From the NCBI GenBank assembly GCA_022496185.1, contig WTXG01000013.1:372001-436000 (forward strand): a DNA stretch of 64,000 bases, written 5' to 3'. How positions within the stretch are numbered: the first letter of the stretch is position 1; each line of letters begins with the position of its first letter. The position numbers and the translations under genes are program-made. Below, in pieces: positions 33,855-45,501 of this stretch. Under the pieces are notes generated by a model, which did no database searches, was not told where the DNA came from, and saw only the letters and a program-made list of their open reading frames with translations. The DNA comes from Multifurca ochricompacta. Lineage: Eukaryota; Basidiomycota; Agaricomycetes; Russulales; Russulaceae.

Positions 33855-35087
33855 ATGACCCGTCGTCCTACGTTCCCCTTACCACTCGAGTTATTGGACA
33901 TGATTTTCACTTGGGCTAGACTCGAGCCTCGGAAAGAAACCGCGGACTTCGGAACGCTTGTCGCGAGCTCTTCCGTGTGCAAAGCCTGGAGGGCGCCTGC
34001 TCAAGCGCTGCTCTTCCGTGATGTCCCCATTTCCTTATGCCATAACAGGCGCTCCCTCCTCATCCGCTCTCTTTCTGAATGCCCCGATCTTGGACGTCAT
34101 ATCCGGTCTTTCGGCATGGAAATAACCAGTCCTCCAGTACCATGGGGTCGCGACCCTCCACCGGAAGAAGAGTCCCTAAAAAGATATCGTCGCAGGGTGG
34201 CCGACTTTATTGCCATCCTCACTTATGCCCCCAACCTCACACGAGTGAGCATCGACATCGACGGCGAATTCGACACTGCGGATATCTCGAAACTCGTCTC
34301 ACTCAACCTCCGTCATGTAGAAGTTTTAAACTGGGAAGGCCGTCCAACTTCTTCAGTTCTTTATTTGCTCCTTACCTTGTGGCCATCTATACGTCATCTC
34401 CGCGTAGACAACCTTTATTTTGATCCCCTTCCCGAAGACCGCCGTCCCCCCTCGCTCCACAGCCTTTGCGTGCGTGATGAGCTGTCCGAAGGCTTCATGA
34501 CGTGGCTCCTTCCTACCGATGACATGGGGCCGCTCCGCGAGTTGCATATTGAGAGCCCCCTACCGTCATACCGGATATTCAAGGACATTCAAGCCCACAC
34601 ACCTACCTTGCACATCTTGACGGTGGAAAATATCCCGCCCCAGAGCATCTTGGACGCGTTAACCGTGTTGAAAGAGTTCGCATTCCGCGAGCCCCCCCGA
34701 TCGCCGTTCCATCTGCCGCGCAGCGTAGAACGGGTCGGGTTTCATCCGAAGAAGGATCATCAGCGACGGCTTCAACCATACCTGGACAATCAGCCCATCG
34801 GGAGACGAGAAAAAGGGGATGGCGATTCGAGAAGCATAGATGAAACGACGGGATACCTGACAAAGGCTCTGACAGACCTTCCAAACTTGGCCATCGTCAG
34901 TACTACCCGCCAAACCCCCAAAAAGATCCAAGCTTCTCTTGAGGAGTTCTGTCGTGAGGCCAAGGTCGAGTTTTCTGTTTATGACCGTACTGTGGTTTAT
35001 TCGGTGAGCTCCCTCGGCCTACCTCTCCCCTGCTCTAAAGTTTTAAAAAACAAATCTTCAACACAGCCCTGGCACAGTCTGATTTGA
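33855..35087 (+). CDS. F-box protein, fungal leucine-rich type
   Basis: Single open frame of 410 aa. Residues 5-60 form an F-box (FPLPLELLDMIFTWARLEP..., then VCKAWRAPAQALLFRDV), the Skp1-binding module of SCF ubiquitin ligases. Beyond it lie irregular leucine-rich segments (LVSLNLRHVEVLNW, IRHLRVDNL, LRELHIESPL, HILTVENI), typical of the large agaricomycete F-box family, where substrates are unknown. The last 40 residues may instead be an intron and exon, since GTGAGC follows the codons for TVVYS near 35003. No close neighbour suggests a pathway. Confidence 0.8.
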   Translation: MTRRPTFPLPLELLDMIFTWARLEPRKETADFGTLVASSSVCKAWRAPAQALLFRDVPISLCHNRRSLLIRSLSECPDLGRHIRSFGMEITSPPVPWGRDPPPEEESLKRYRRRVADFIAILTYAPNLTRVSIDIDGEFDTADISKLVSLNLRHVEVLNWEGRPTSSVLYLLLTLWPSIRHLRVDNLYFDPLPEDRRPPSLHSLCVRDELSEGFMTWLLPTDDMGPLRELHIESPLPSYRIFKDIQAHTPTLHILTVENIPPQSILDALTVLKEFAFREPPRSPFHLPRSVERVGFHPKKDHQRRLQPYLDNQPIGRREKGDGDSRSIDETTGYLTKALTDLPNLAIVSTTRQTPKKIQASLEEFCREAKVEFSVYDRTVVYSVSSLGLPLPCSKVLKNKSSTQPWHSLI

Positions 35088-35329
35088 TTGAGTATGGCTT
35101 GTTTGTGCCGTAGTAGGTTTATGAGCAGCTGTTTCTATGCGCCTTACCGCCTTTCTTATAATTTTCTTCGCGCGTGGTTGTAGTCAACCAAGACCCAGTT
35201 GAACCGTCTAGTTATCTTATCTTCTCTAAACTTCAGCCGCAAAACAAGGAAAAAGGTGTTCTTAAACCATCTACGGATCGTGTGGCACTCGCGTCGCGGA
35301 TAAAGACAAAGTTCGCTCTAGTTCCTAAA

Positions 35330-35521
35330 ATGGAAAGCATGACGCTTGATTTGGAAACTGATGTTTCCCCCGCGCCTCGCCCTCACTACGATGTACCAAC
35401 TTGGGGTTCACTAGCTTTAGACGCCAGGAAGAACAAGAGTCTCTTGTACTTTGGTTTTGCTCTCCGCCTCGGTTTCCTTGTGCTCTTACTCACAACCTTG
35501 TTCCTCACCGTCGACGACTAA
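35330..35521 (+). CDS. Possible small membrane protein or first exon
   Basis: ATG at 35330 opens about 63 aa ending in a hydrophobic stretch (LLYFGFALRLGFLVLLLTT) and TAA. It could be the first exon of the membrane protein gene at 35657-36772, although no clear splice site links them. I do not recognise it. Confidence 0.35.
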   Translation: MESMTLDLETDVSPAPRPHYDVPTWGSLALDARKNKSLLYFGFALRLGFLVLLLTTLFLTVDD

Positions 35522-35656
35522 GACGTCTTGTTTCTTCTAACAACCTACTAACGATGTTATTTATAAGTCCTTTTTCGACGGAGTCCCTCCAAGGAGAGAG
35601 CCCTGCGCCGCCACCTCTTTTTCTGTGACCCACGTTTTATCTCTTCCTTCCTTTGA

Positions 35657-36772
35657 ATGTCTCTCTACTCTGCAAACATGGAAATCGTACAATGCGAACC
35701 CGAGGGCACCTTCACAAACGACCTCAACAAACTTGTCTGGTTTGTCAAGCGGTACAACAACACAATTCCCGAATACATTAGAATCTCCCGGATGTACCTT
35801 TTTGGCACTCCCATCCGTCGTACAGGCGCGTTTTTCGACGTGCAACCCCTGGGTAAAGTTTCTCTCTTTTTTTTTTTTTTATTTTTGGTGCAAGCCTTCG
35901 GCTTTGCCTATCCCACCCTTCCACCCTCCCGAATCACTCACCTAATTGCACCCTTTCCATTCCTACATTGTATGCACGTGCTGTAACAGATGCATCCGGT
36001 TGAAGTTACTCTCCAGCAAGCAAGAGAATAACGATGAGGCGGTTGTCGATGACGAGATCGATTTCCCCCTCGAACCGAACGGCGACCTCAATTTCACCGT
36101 GTCAAGTTATGGTGGGGCATTAAGACCTGCTTGGTGCGTTTATTCAACCCCTTCTCCCACTCCCATATTTTTACCGCCGATCACTTATGTGCTTTATTTC
36201 CCCAAAACAACTGCGATTCCTGGTGACCCCTTTCTTCATTAGCCACTCGAACCATACAGCTGGAAGATCTTCCAACCGCGCGACCGCAAAAAGATATCTG
36301 GCGTGGCGGTCCACAACCTAACATACGGCAAACAAAACAATATCTTTCTCATATGTATGTAATAACATCGAATGTCCCGCCCCATTATTATTATTATTAT
36401 TTTTCCCTGCCCCCCCCCCCCTTCCCTCTCCCACCGCGCGCTCTAACTAATAAACCTTTGCTTTTTTTTTTGAAAATAGTTTTGCCAAAGGAGTTGGACG
36501 AGTATAAGCGAGAAGAGATGGGCACTTGGAAACATGAACTCAAATGGCAACGTCGCATATTCATGGAAGATCCAGTGTGGTATTTCAATCGCCTCGTCGG
36601 CTTCTGCTTTATTTTCTGGCTTCTGTTCTCTCTCATCCCGGAAGCTTTCACGGTCTTCTCATCGGCTATCTCTGCGCTCGCTTTTGCGTTTTCCGTCCTT
36701 GTTGGTTGGGCGCGTTGGGTGCGCGAGATCATGCTCACACTCCCATCGCAAGCGCGCACACGCTCGTTCTGA
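35657..36772 (+). CDS. Unrecognised two-span membrane protein
   Basis: Four exons can be joined. They run from ATG at 35657 (MSLYSANMEIVQCEPEG), through RCIRLKLLSSKQENN and an acidic stretch, to CWKIFQPRDRKKISG, then across an intron to LPKELDEYKREEMGTWKHELKWQ. The C-terminus has two hydrophobic spans (LVGFCFIFWLLFSLIPEAF and FSSAISALAFAFSVLVGW) and ends QARTRSF. The soluble part faces one side and is followed by a basic/acidic helix. No family recognised. An upstream short frame at 35330-35521 with its own membrane stretch may belong to it. Splice phases at 36126/36261 and 36355/36480 are consistent. Confidence 0.55.
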
Positions 36773-37282
36773 GGAGCAAAAGAAAAAAATCGCTTGCTGC
36801 CCCCTCCGATTTCTTTTTTTTTTTGACTTCTTTTCTATATTTTTATATCGTCGCCCTCACATGCTATTGCTTTTTTTTTTTTTTAAAGTTCCAACTCAAA
36901 AAACACATCTATCCTCATCTTTTGTCTTGTCTTGTCCATCCGTCTCTCAAAGTTTCAACTAGGGCAGCTCGCTCTCTCCATCGACCTTTTTTTGTGTACA
37001 CATATTTTTTACTTATGCGCTCCCTTCTTATGGCCCTTCTCTTCTCCCTCTCACGTCTATGCTCTCATATGCCCTACCTCTACCCTTATATGCCTTTCTC
37101 CTTTTTATGTAAGTCACCCGATATGTAATGCCCGTCATCCAACAAAGCACTTGTACAAATAAATACGCACTGACAACGTTTCAAACGTATCATAATCCTT
37201 ATTGACTCGAGAGTCGGGATATTACAACAAGGTGTGGGGGGGGGAGGACACCAAACTAGCCAAGTTGCTTGCTTATTTACTA
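36773..37282. other. Pyrimidine-rich intergenic region
   Basis: T-rich and C/T-rich tracts between convergent genes; it probably holds two 3' untranslated regions. No gene seen. Confidence 0.5.
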
Positions 37283-39975
37283 CTACTCAACGACCTCCTC
37301 GAACTGGTCGATAACCTCGTCGATCCACACCTCAATCTCCTCCTTGTCTTGCTCCTGCTCTTTCTCTGTCTCTTCTTGTATCCGCGCAACCAGCTCACCG
37401 CGCGCCCTCCGCACCTCCTCGACCTCCTCCCCAACGCGCACGCGCCACGCGTTCCATTCGTCTACGGCGCGCTTGCGTTGTGCTACAAGTTCAGCGCTTA
37501 CGGTCGTCTCCTCTGCCGCATCTGCCTCGTCAAATGCGCGCGAGTACTCCTTAAGATTCTTCCGAATCGTTCGTTTCTCTTCTTTCGTCAGTAATGAGGG
37601 TGCACGCGGTCGCCAAAGGAACTGCTTGAATCGGTCCAAAAGTCGTTTTTCTATCTCCTGCCCGCGGAAATCCCAAATCGCGTACCCATTCTCGACCTGC
37701 AGGCACCCCCGCCGCCCCCATGAATGGTGGTGAGTGGCCATCATCCTCTTCGGAGCGCGCAGGAGTTACGTTACCGTGTGCGTCCAGGCACTCGCAGCTG
37801 TGGCGAGATACCGCCCACTCGGATCCCACTCAACATCAGTCACGCCATAATGGTCCGCGATGCCGAGTTGCTGGATACTGGCGCTCCATTCTTCCTTTGG
37901 TGCTTCTTTCTTGATCGCGTCGTCCGAGTTGAAATCGAGGTCCCAGAACTCCAACTCAGATTTGGACGTCGAACCGACGGTCGCGAGCACGACATGGCGT
38001 CCACGCGGTGACCATCGGATGGTATTCGTTGTCCGACCTGCAAGCGTGCCTGCAGAGAGATTTGGTTAGTGAGTGCTGTGAATAAATTTGGAAAGCGACG
38101 TAACGCACGGAGAGGTTTGAAGTCATTCTTGCTACGGTCGAGCTGGTAGAAACTGACGTCTGTCTTGATCGTAACACCCGGTCCCGGGTTACCCAAATTG
38201 GGATCGCTACTTGATACGATGGCGAAGCGCTCGCCTTTGGGCTCCCATGAAAAGTCCGTGACGGTGTCTGTGATTGTCGCGTCAAAAATCAATCGAACGA
38301 TGCAGCGGACAGGTCACAGCACCTTTGAGCTCGACAACCTCGACAGGAAAGTCCTTCTCGCGGACACGGAAAATCTCTAGATTGCAGAAAATGGACTTTT
38401 TCGTCTTGGTGTGGCGATCGACACGCACGCAGAGAAAGTCGCCCTGATTTTGCCAATACAACCGACACTTAAACAAAACGTCAGCCCAGATGGCAAAAGG
38501 TGGTGCACGTCTGCATATATCCATACCTCTGATACATTGAATAAATTTTTCTGGCGGAGAACTGTCCGATCAGGGAAATTTAGAAGTGTGACACGGGCAG
38601 GTTGATTGGCAACTTCCGGAGTCCAATACGCGAGCATACTCTCCGTAGGTTTTTTAGACGCCTTTGTGGCGTCTTCTCGTTCCTTTTCTCCATGAGGACA
38701 CCACTCGAAATCAACTACGCCCTCGATCTTGAGGCTTTTCTTTCCTTGCAGGCCCATGCTTGGCAACTCGTACACGCTGATCTGCTGACCTGGACTCAGC
38801 CTCGCGGTATACTTGTCATCCGCGCTCCACTTGAGGGCAGGCCATGCCATTTGCTTTTTCGAACCCTCACCCTCAGGGTGGATAGAAGGAAAGCTGCGTA
38901 ACAAGTGGCCAGTCTTGATGTCCCAAACGGCAATGTGGTTTCCTTCGTCCTCGGGAGAGAAAAAGCGCGGGCCCTGAGGCATATCATCCGCCACAACGAT
39001 AGGCTCGTGGGACCAGGTTACAAGATATTGCTCGCAAGGCGAAAAGTCGATCAGTCGGACGAGGGGGTGGAAGAAGCGTGCTTGGAGCTGGAAGGAGGGG
39101 CCACCCCATAATCGGATGCCCTGTCTGTGGAGGGTCGCAATATATGTGCCGAGTGGTGACCAAGAGACATATAACTCTGTTCGTAGATTTTGCTACGCGC
39201 AGTGTGGAGTAGAGCGAGTGAGCGAAAGATCAAGTAGGATGTGGGTGGGCAAAACGCACGTGATCTTCATAGGCTAATTCGCATTGTGAAGGTCGGCCAT
39301 GCCAGCGTATTGAAACTTCATCTCCGCGGTAAGTCACATATTGATCACGACCCTGGAGATCTGCCAGCCAAGCACGCAAATGCTCCTGCGGTGTGTCAGC
39401 TCGCCCAGCCAGAATTACAACGCGGAATTGTGGGGCGTACCTTTGGGTGGTATTCTTCGCGCTGGGGCTCTACATACGTCTCAGTTAGTTCAACAAACTT
39501 CTCAATATCTGTAAAGCGATTGACGAGGAAAGTATGCTTTGCATCGAATGGATGTCCGTGCATTTCATTGAGAGCATAATTGGCTGCATCGGCGGTTCTA
39601 AATTCGATAAACGCGTACCTATGCGGGTTCTACTTTCAGAAAGTACGGGGCGTGAAAGGGTGGGGACTCACCCATTGCTCTTTCCTGTCTTGTCATTCCA
39701 TGGCATGGATATATCATCAGGTTTGATTGCAGCGCCTTTGCGTGTAAATTCTTTGGCAATCTTCGCTGAAAGCTTCTCAAATTTTGATTTATCGATAACG
39801 GGAACGCCATCAACGACTAGAATGTGGTCAAAGCCCTCTTCTAACCGAACCTTGTACCTAGAAGATGAAACCTTTTCGTCCACTGATGTCACGATTATGA
39901 CGGTTATTTGAGCACGCACTTTTCCTCAATATCTGAAAAGTCGATCCCCTCATCAAGCTCATTCGAAATTGCCAT
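37283..39975 (-). CDS. PRT1: Translation initiation factor eIF3 subunit b (Prt1)
   Basis: Minus-strand gene with several short introns, ATG at 39973-39975 (MAISNELDEGIDFSDIEE) and stop at 37283. It has an N-terminal RRM (HILVVDGVPVID ... GYAFIEFRTADAANYALN) that contacts eIF3a/eIF3j in known structures. A beta-propeller built of WD-like blades follows: YVSWSPLGTYIATLHRQGIR, NHIAVWDIKTGHLLRSFP, FEWCPHGEK, VTDFSWEPKGERFAIVS, VTDVEWDPSGRYLATA. The C-terminal helical tail is rich in Glu/Lys (LLTKEEKRTIRKNLKEYS ... DQFEEVVE) and binds other eIF3 subunits. Length and domain order match fungal Prt1. No frameshift is visible, unlike several neighbours. Confidence 0.95.
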
Positions 39976-40270
39976 TATGTTGCTTTCGCTTGCCGACTTG
40001 ATTGACTGATGACTGAGACCAAGGATTGAGAGGGTCAATTTTTGTTTGCGTGAGCGTGACACCCCTAGTCCGGTAATTGCCGTGCGCACATGATATTGTA
40101 GGTGATAATGGTGGGTATCATTTATATATTATTCATTTATTAAATGCAAGGGACCCCATAGTGCAATAAACAATCCACCCAGGGGAAATAAGTGATTGGC
40201 GTCTTTGGTGCTGTTGAAGACTTTCAGTCTTTGTCTTTCAATGCCGTCCGATCTGTGCATTGCGCCTCTT

Positions 40271-40410
40271 TTGTTTGAACGTCCCTTACATATGCTTCGG
40301 TCGGTCCAGTTAGATGGGCATTCAGTCACTCTTTATAAGCGACAGGTCGGTCAGTGATCATCTATACAGGTTTTTCGAGTGCGTTGAGTGAAGTTTTTTA
40401 AGCTCCTCGA
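40271..40410 (+). pseudogene. Shard of the phosphoesterase gene at 54161-56887
   Basis: This stretch resembles 55651-55835 in the same orientation, including intron sequence: GTCCAG-T-T-GA-GGGC, then CGGTCAGTG, ATCT-TACA and AGTGAAGTT-TTTA blocks in the same order. The coding part reads like VQLDG where the intact gene has VQFDGRSIAL, then meets stops. It is a DNA-level duplication of one exon and its flanking introns, now decayed. Confidence 0.65.
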
Positions 40411-41048
40411 CCGCCGGGGCAATACGGCGGACCTCAACCACTGTTACATTGCACAATGACAGCAGTATCGTAAACTATAGATTGGGCGATACGAACCCTT
40501 TTGAACTCTCTTCCAAAAACGCCACATCTGAAGCCAGGCATAGCTAAGGACCGTCGCGCAACGAAATAGAGTAGCCGCTCAACTAGAGCCTTCAGAAGGG
40601 TTTTAACTTTATTAGTTGCGGCCTTATGGGACATCTTTGTCTCGCTACAATTCAATTTCGTGCACTTACCTCTAGCGAAACCAGGTTTCAGGCTTGACCC
40701 TATTTCATTTGCAAAATGCCTAGAGTGCCTCAATCCTTGCCACAGCTGTCTTCCTGTCACACAACAGCCATGGTGGTGCAGCATGTGATCTGAGTCAGGT
40801 CCTGTCAGCAGATCAAGCAAGCAAGGCTCAAGCTTGATGATGGTGGTTCAAGGAAAAGAAGGATGACATGACTTTGATTTGTAATGATAATTTGCTGATC
40901 AACAATAATTTCCTTTTTAAAATAAATATTTAACGATAACTTCCTTAATAGCTGATCCGCTATCTAATTAGATAGCTAAACCCTGCGTTTGCGGTTTTTA
41001 TAATCTTTATCTGATCTTATTCCAACTGATTTGTAATGATATTTCGTT
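40411..41048. other. Intergenic, increasingly AT-rich
   Basis: No recognised gene; a 128-codon minus-strand frame at 40434-40820 has no recognisable features. From 40880 the sequence is AT-rich, with a partial further copy of the inverted-repeat unit (CCTTTTTAAAATAAATATTT) and a palindrome CTATCTAATTAGATAG near 40962. Confidence 0.45.
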
Positions 41049-41155
41049 GATAACTTTCCTTTTTAAAATAAATATTCAATGATAACATCCTTTTAAAATA
41101 GATATTATTACAAATTAAAGCCGTATGATAAGATTACCACTTTAGGGATGTCAGC
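41049..41155 (+). repeat. Left inverted repeat flanking the Crinkler locus
   Basis: Contains a 28-base block (41049-41076) and a 21-base block (41135-41155). Both occur as exact reverse complements at 44003-44030 and 43954-43974. The left arm is about 30 bases longer because of an internal tandem duplication of the AT-rich unit. Confidence 0.8.
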
Positions 41156-41238
41156 GGTGGGGGGAGAGAGGGGTGAGCTGGAGTACGTGTCTGTTACAAA
41201 CGTTCTGCGTCACTCGCGTCCTGCCCATCTTACCTACG

Positions 41239-43602
41239 ATGTCCACGCTCTCCATCAACTGTTTTTTGCTTGGAACTGACTCGTCAAGAATCTTCACGGT
41301 CGAGATTCCGAAGACCGAAAATGTCAGCATCCTCAAAGACTTGATCAAGGAGGAACAGTCCCCTCACCTCAATCATATAGATGCCTCGGAGCTTACCGTC
41401 TGGAAGGTATCCCTCCCTGAGGACGCCATTTCGCCAGAACTCACAGTCGATGGTGTTAAAGCATTGCATCCTTTGAAGAAGATCTCTTCGATTTTCGGTG
41501 AAGCTCTGGTGGATGAACATGTACACATTTTGGTACAAGCACCCGCTGGTGCGCTCCATAAATGCTTTCTTGACTTAAGTTGACATTTCCTTTGGTCCCA
41601 AATTCTTTCGTCATCTCCATTCAACCATCTCTCCTTTCATCTGCAAATGCGATGGTCTCCATTCTCTTTCCGAAACGCTGCCAATTCCTACATTTTAATT
41701 ACACCTTCAAAAGTGAGCCAGCCTGTCGCAGCTCCCGATTCCGCACAACTTCTCTCGCTCAACTGTTCCGTTCTCCGAGCGATTGGAAGCGGAATGACAT
41801 CTTCGTGGTCGAGATTCCGAAGACCAAAACTGTCAGCCTCCTCAAACGCTTGATCAAGGAGAAACAGTCCCCTCGCCTCATCATCTCGATGCCTCGGATC
41901 TTATCCTCAGCCAGGTCTCCCTACCCGTGGATGATGACCTCAAAGAAAAACTCAAAAATGTCGATCTTACACCATTGAATCCCATCCTACCACTTTCGCT
42001 AGTGTTTCTCGTGTCGAATGGGATTGCCTGCACGTTGTCGTAACGTTCCAGTTCTGGGCGAGCCGGATATGACTCACCCCGCCGAACAAGGTGTGTTTCC
42101 ATTTCTGCATTGTCATCGTGTGTGTAGACGACGCATGCCCTAGCACACCATCAGATTATTAAGGATGCAAACGCCGCCGCCGCACCATCAAGCGTTTCCA
42201 ACAACCCTGCCATGTTCAAGTCGGAGCAAGAGAAACGCCCGATTTATGACGGACGCCCAGCTAATCGTGGAGGCCCTCCCATCGCGATATATCACACAGC
42301 TTTTGCCCAACTTAAAGATTCATTGCAGGATCTCAACAAGGTGGTCGACCCACACGAGGTGAAACGCGTGGGTGATACCGCCAAGTTGATCCTGGCATCG
42401 ACACAAATATACGAGACGGAGAGGGAACGCGCCAGTATAATCTACCCATATATATGCAGCCTTTTGGGGATCGAACTACGTGAGAATGTCGCCACGACTA
42501 CTGGCGGGAAGAACAAGGCTGAAAGCAATGCTCTGGTTGAGCAAGATCTCGATGATAAGACGTTCGGCAAAAATGTTGCTATTGTGGGCCATCTGGAGCT
42601 AAAGAATGAACTCGGTGTCGCAGGACAATGTGCAGTCCAAAATACGCTAGGGTTGCGTAAGTTGCTCACCAATGACAAGGTCTGTCGCCTACACAACTAC
42701 GTGGATGTAAGAAACTGAACGATGTCTTCCACAGTACAAGGATATACGTTATACAACTTGCTGTCCCTGCATCATCATATCCATCGCTGGTCCATACATC
42801 ATGTTCGGCGGAGCAATCTGCGCCGATATCTTCGTCGCCGAGGCATTTACGAATTTCATCTACCTTGGCGAGACCAAGGAGCAGATCATGACCCTTTCCC
42901 AGATTTTTGCCGCTGTTGCACATGCCTTGGACACGCTCAAAGAATACTATCGTTGTCTAAACTAAACCCAGGCCCACCCAACGTGAACCGGCTATTTCCT
43001 CAGCCAACCTATACCGCCAACAGGCACCCGCAAGGGTACTAACAATCTTGAGCCGATTTAATCACGAGGGACGCGAGCCGGACAACTATGAACGTTCACT
43101 TTTTAAGGGGACATATAATGACCGCCCAGTCCTCATCAAGTTCTGCCAAGCATACGACGGAAATGCCCATAGCATCGTCGCCAAGGCTGGCTATGCACCA
43201 CAGCTATTCTTCTGCGAAAGACTGCAAGGCGGGGTGATGATGGTCATCATGGAACTGGTTGTTGGCAGGGATGCATTCCATCATTTCGGTAGCAAGACTA
43301 TTCCCTCAGATCTGTTGGACGACGTGAAGGCAGCGATCTCCATCCTTCACGATGCGAATCTTGTATTTGGGGATATGCGCCGGCCCAACATTCTCGTCAA
43401 GAAAGAGATTGACAGATTACGAGCGCTGTTGATTGATTTTGAATTGGTTGGAGAAGCAGACCAGGCACGATATCCGCCTTTTCTTAATAATTCGGGAGAG
43501 ATTAAATGGGCTGAGGGCATACGTCCGTATGGGTTGATGAAGAAGCAGCATGATTTAGACATGATTGATTTGCTCAATCATTCCGTCGAGATGATGACTT
43601 GA
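41239..43602 (+). pseudogene. Crinkler-type gene: two header domains, nuclease-like and kinase-like parts
   Basis: Starts at ATG 41239 with a Crinkler (CRN) header, the ubiquitin-like N-domain: SINCFLLGTDSSRIFTVEI, LKDLIKEEQSP, LTVWKVSLP, HIHILV-type end. A second, degraded header lies at about 41740-42060 (DIFVVEIPKTKTVSLLKRLI). Next, at 42180-42700 and after an intron at 42735-42960, comes a fungal module with GHLELKNELG (E-x-K, restriction-endonuclease-like) and CCPCIIISIAGPYIMFGGA. Finally 43048-43602 is a kinase-like domain with LIKFC, VFGDMRRPNILV as catalytic loop and DFEL in place of DFG. Frame changes near 42025, 42955 and 43040 break it. CRN proteins are known or proposed as secreted or conflict-related nuclear effectors. 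I describe this copy as broken or error-laden. Confidence 0.72.
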
Positions 43603-43953
43603 TCAGGCATATCAGACGATAATCTTTTGGAGGTTGTGCGTGACATCAGGAAACGTAAAAAATATTTCTTGTAGGTTAATTAGGAGAGAGCATGATGAGA
43701 AAATGTTTATGTCGCCTTGCAATTCAGTTGTTCTCTTTTCTTTTCTGCAGATTCGTTTAATTTTTGGACCACTAGGACTCATGCATTTAGGGTCTCCTGT
43801 AGCGGCCAGGAGGGTTTTGTTGAAGTCTGGAAGCTGCACGGGGCATTGTTAGGCACCGGGAGGGCTGGCTCATCCAGTATGAGTCCCACGCAAGGTGGGT
43901 TTATTGGTTTCGTTGGACGGTTTGGGGTATGGTGAGTCATTGCGGTTGTCTAT

Positions 43954-44030
43954 GCTGACATCCCTAAAGTGGTAATATTGCCACACGACTGTAATTTATA
44001 ATAATATTTATTTTAAAAAGGAAAGTTATC
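43954..44030 (-). repeat. Right inverted repeat flanking the Crinkler locus
   Basis: Reverse complement of the left arm: 43954-43974 pairs with 41135-41155 and 44003-44030 with 41049-41076, with a diverged stretch between. Inverted repeats of this kind suggest a mobile unit of about 3 kb. Confidence 0.8.
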
Positions 44031-44780
44031 AGTTATTAATGAAATTGAAATATTTGAAATATCGCATCGCTCGCTCCCCACCGCTCAACATGTCATGTCA
44101 AACGCGCAAGTCTATGGGAAAGGGCTCCGATGCCGGTGACGGTGATCACTTTACACAGCGGGAATTTGACAGCGATAGTAACAGTGTAGAGTATCATCGG
44201 CTCAAACCTGGAACTTGCTTCGCCAGTGAGAGATAGGCGGTAAAACTTGACTCGAATATCAGTGTTAACAACCGTCTCCCAGTCATTTTGTGCAGTTTGA
44301 CACCACTCCTATTCAAAATGACTTGCTTCTTGCTCAGACAGTAACCTGTCAGTAAAGTATTGCTTCTGCTTCTGTCACCCTGCATAGCGTTTGCAATCAA
44401 TTCGCGTCTGCCGTGTCGGATGTTTTCTTCTCCTGTAAGCGTTCGCACATTATCACTCCCTCGCTCTCACACACTGATCTGGGGAGAAAGCCGAACCTCA
44501 GTATACTTTCAATATCTTTCACGCGTTCGTTTCGAGCTCTGAAGCTTCTAGCCTGTTCCGTTGAACCTGGCTCTGCAGAAGACGTGAGCATGATCGTGCC
44601 TACTAACATTATTGTCGTCACTTTTTGGCTACAAGGGTATTGACCTCAACATCTCGTCGTCGTTATCGCCGTCGACATGATAGTTGAAAATTGTGGGACA
44701 GACACGCACGCCCTTTGCGGTCAAGAGTGGGGGACATAACTCTAACACTTAATTTCCGTCAACTCCTGGCGTTCATATCG
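44031..44780. other. Intergenic region, no gene recognised
   Basis: Short frames only; nothing resembling a known family on either strand. Confidence 0.45.
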
Positions 44781-44789
44781 CCATGTCCC

Positions 44790-45240
44790 GTTCCAACGAC
44801 ATCAAGGTCAACGCCGAAGCTGGCACGGATACCCGGTGTTGGCGTTGACGGATTCTTACTCGGTGGTGATATGTGTCAACTTCCCGCACCTATAGGGAGA
44901 GTCTCTCATATGATGCATGGTCACTCAGGATACTCTCACATATCTAATCAACATGGACTTGCAGTTGACAATATCGTGGCTCACGAAATTGTTTTCCCGA
45001 ATGGTACAATCAAAACGGTGAAGGCAGACGATCACGATCTATGGTTCGCTCTCAGGGCATCGGTTTCTTTTGTCTGACTTTTTCAATCTCCAGGATGGTG
45101 GCAATAACTATGTAGGTAGTTATTAGATCCGTCCTAAACGATGTTAATAGTCCTTTTCAAGGAATCGTGACCAAGTTTACACTTAAATCACACTACAAGG
45201 GACAGTATGCGCGAAGAATTTGCCGGTGTTGGTAGTGCCA
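44790..45240 (+). pseudogene. FAD-linked oxidase relic, middle part
   Basis: Plus-strand remnant of a berberine-bridge-type oxidase: GVGVDGFLLGGD, then SNQHGLAVDNIVAHEIVFPNG, DDHDLWFALR, GGNNY, and after a short intron GIVTKFTLKSHYKGQ. These are the second half of the FAD-binding (PCMH) domain. The N-terminal half and the substrate domain are missing here. The matching C-terminal part of a plus-strand copy is found at 48960-49833, beyond the intact minus-strand gene, so both may be halves of one disrupted gene. Confidence 0.75.
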
Positions 45241-45501
45241 CTCGTTGGGTATATTAGCATAATGGGACGTGAACGTGCATACCATCCTAATATTTGATTT
45301 TTTGTGAATATTGCCGTTGTTGCCGATGCGCAGTTCGAATAGTTCATATTGAAAGAAACGGCACGCAACGCAACTACATACATTTCATTTCACACATACT
45401 TAAGTTCCGTCGTTCATAGGGAGTACATCAAGGATGAAAACGATCAAAAAGAAAAAAAGGGGGCGGATTTCCGGTTCACCAAGTCGGTATTTCTCGGTCT
45501 C

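Noticed and set aside
40434..40820. 128-codon minus-strand frame
   Set aside because: No recognisable domain, odd composition, no conserved context; kept as intergenic.
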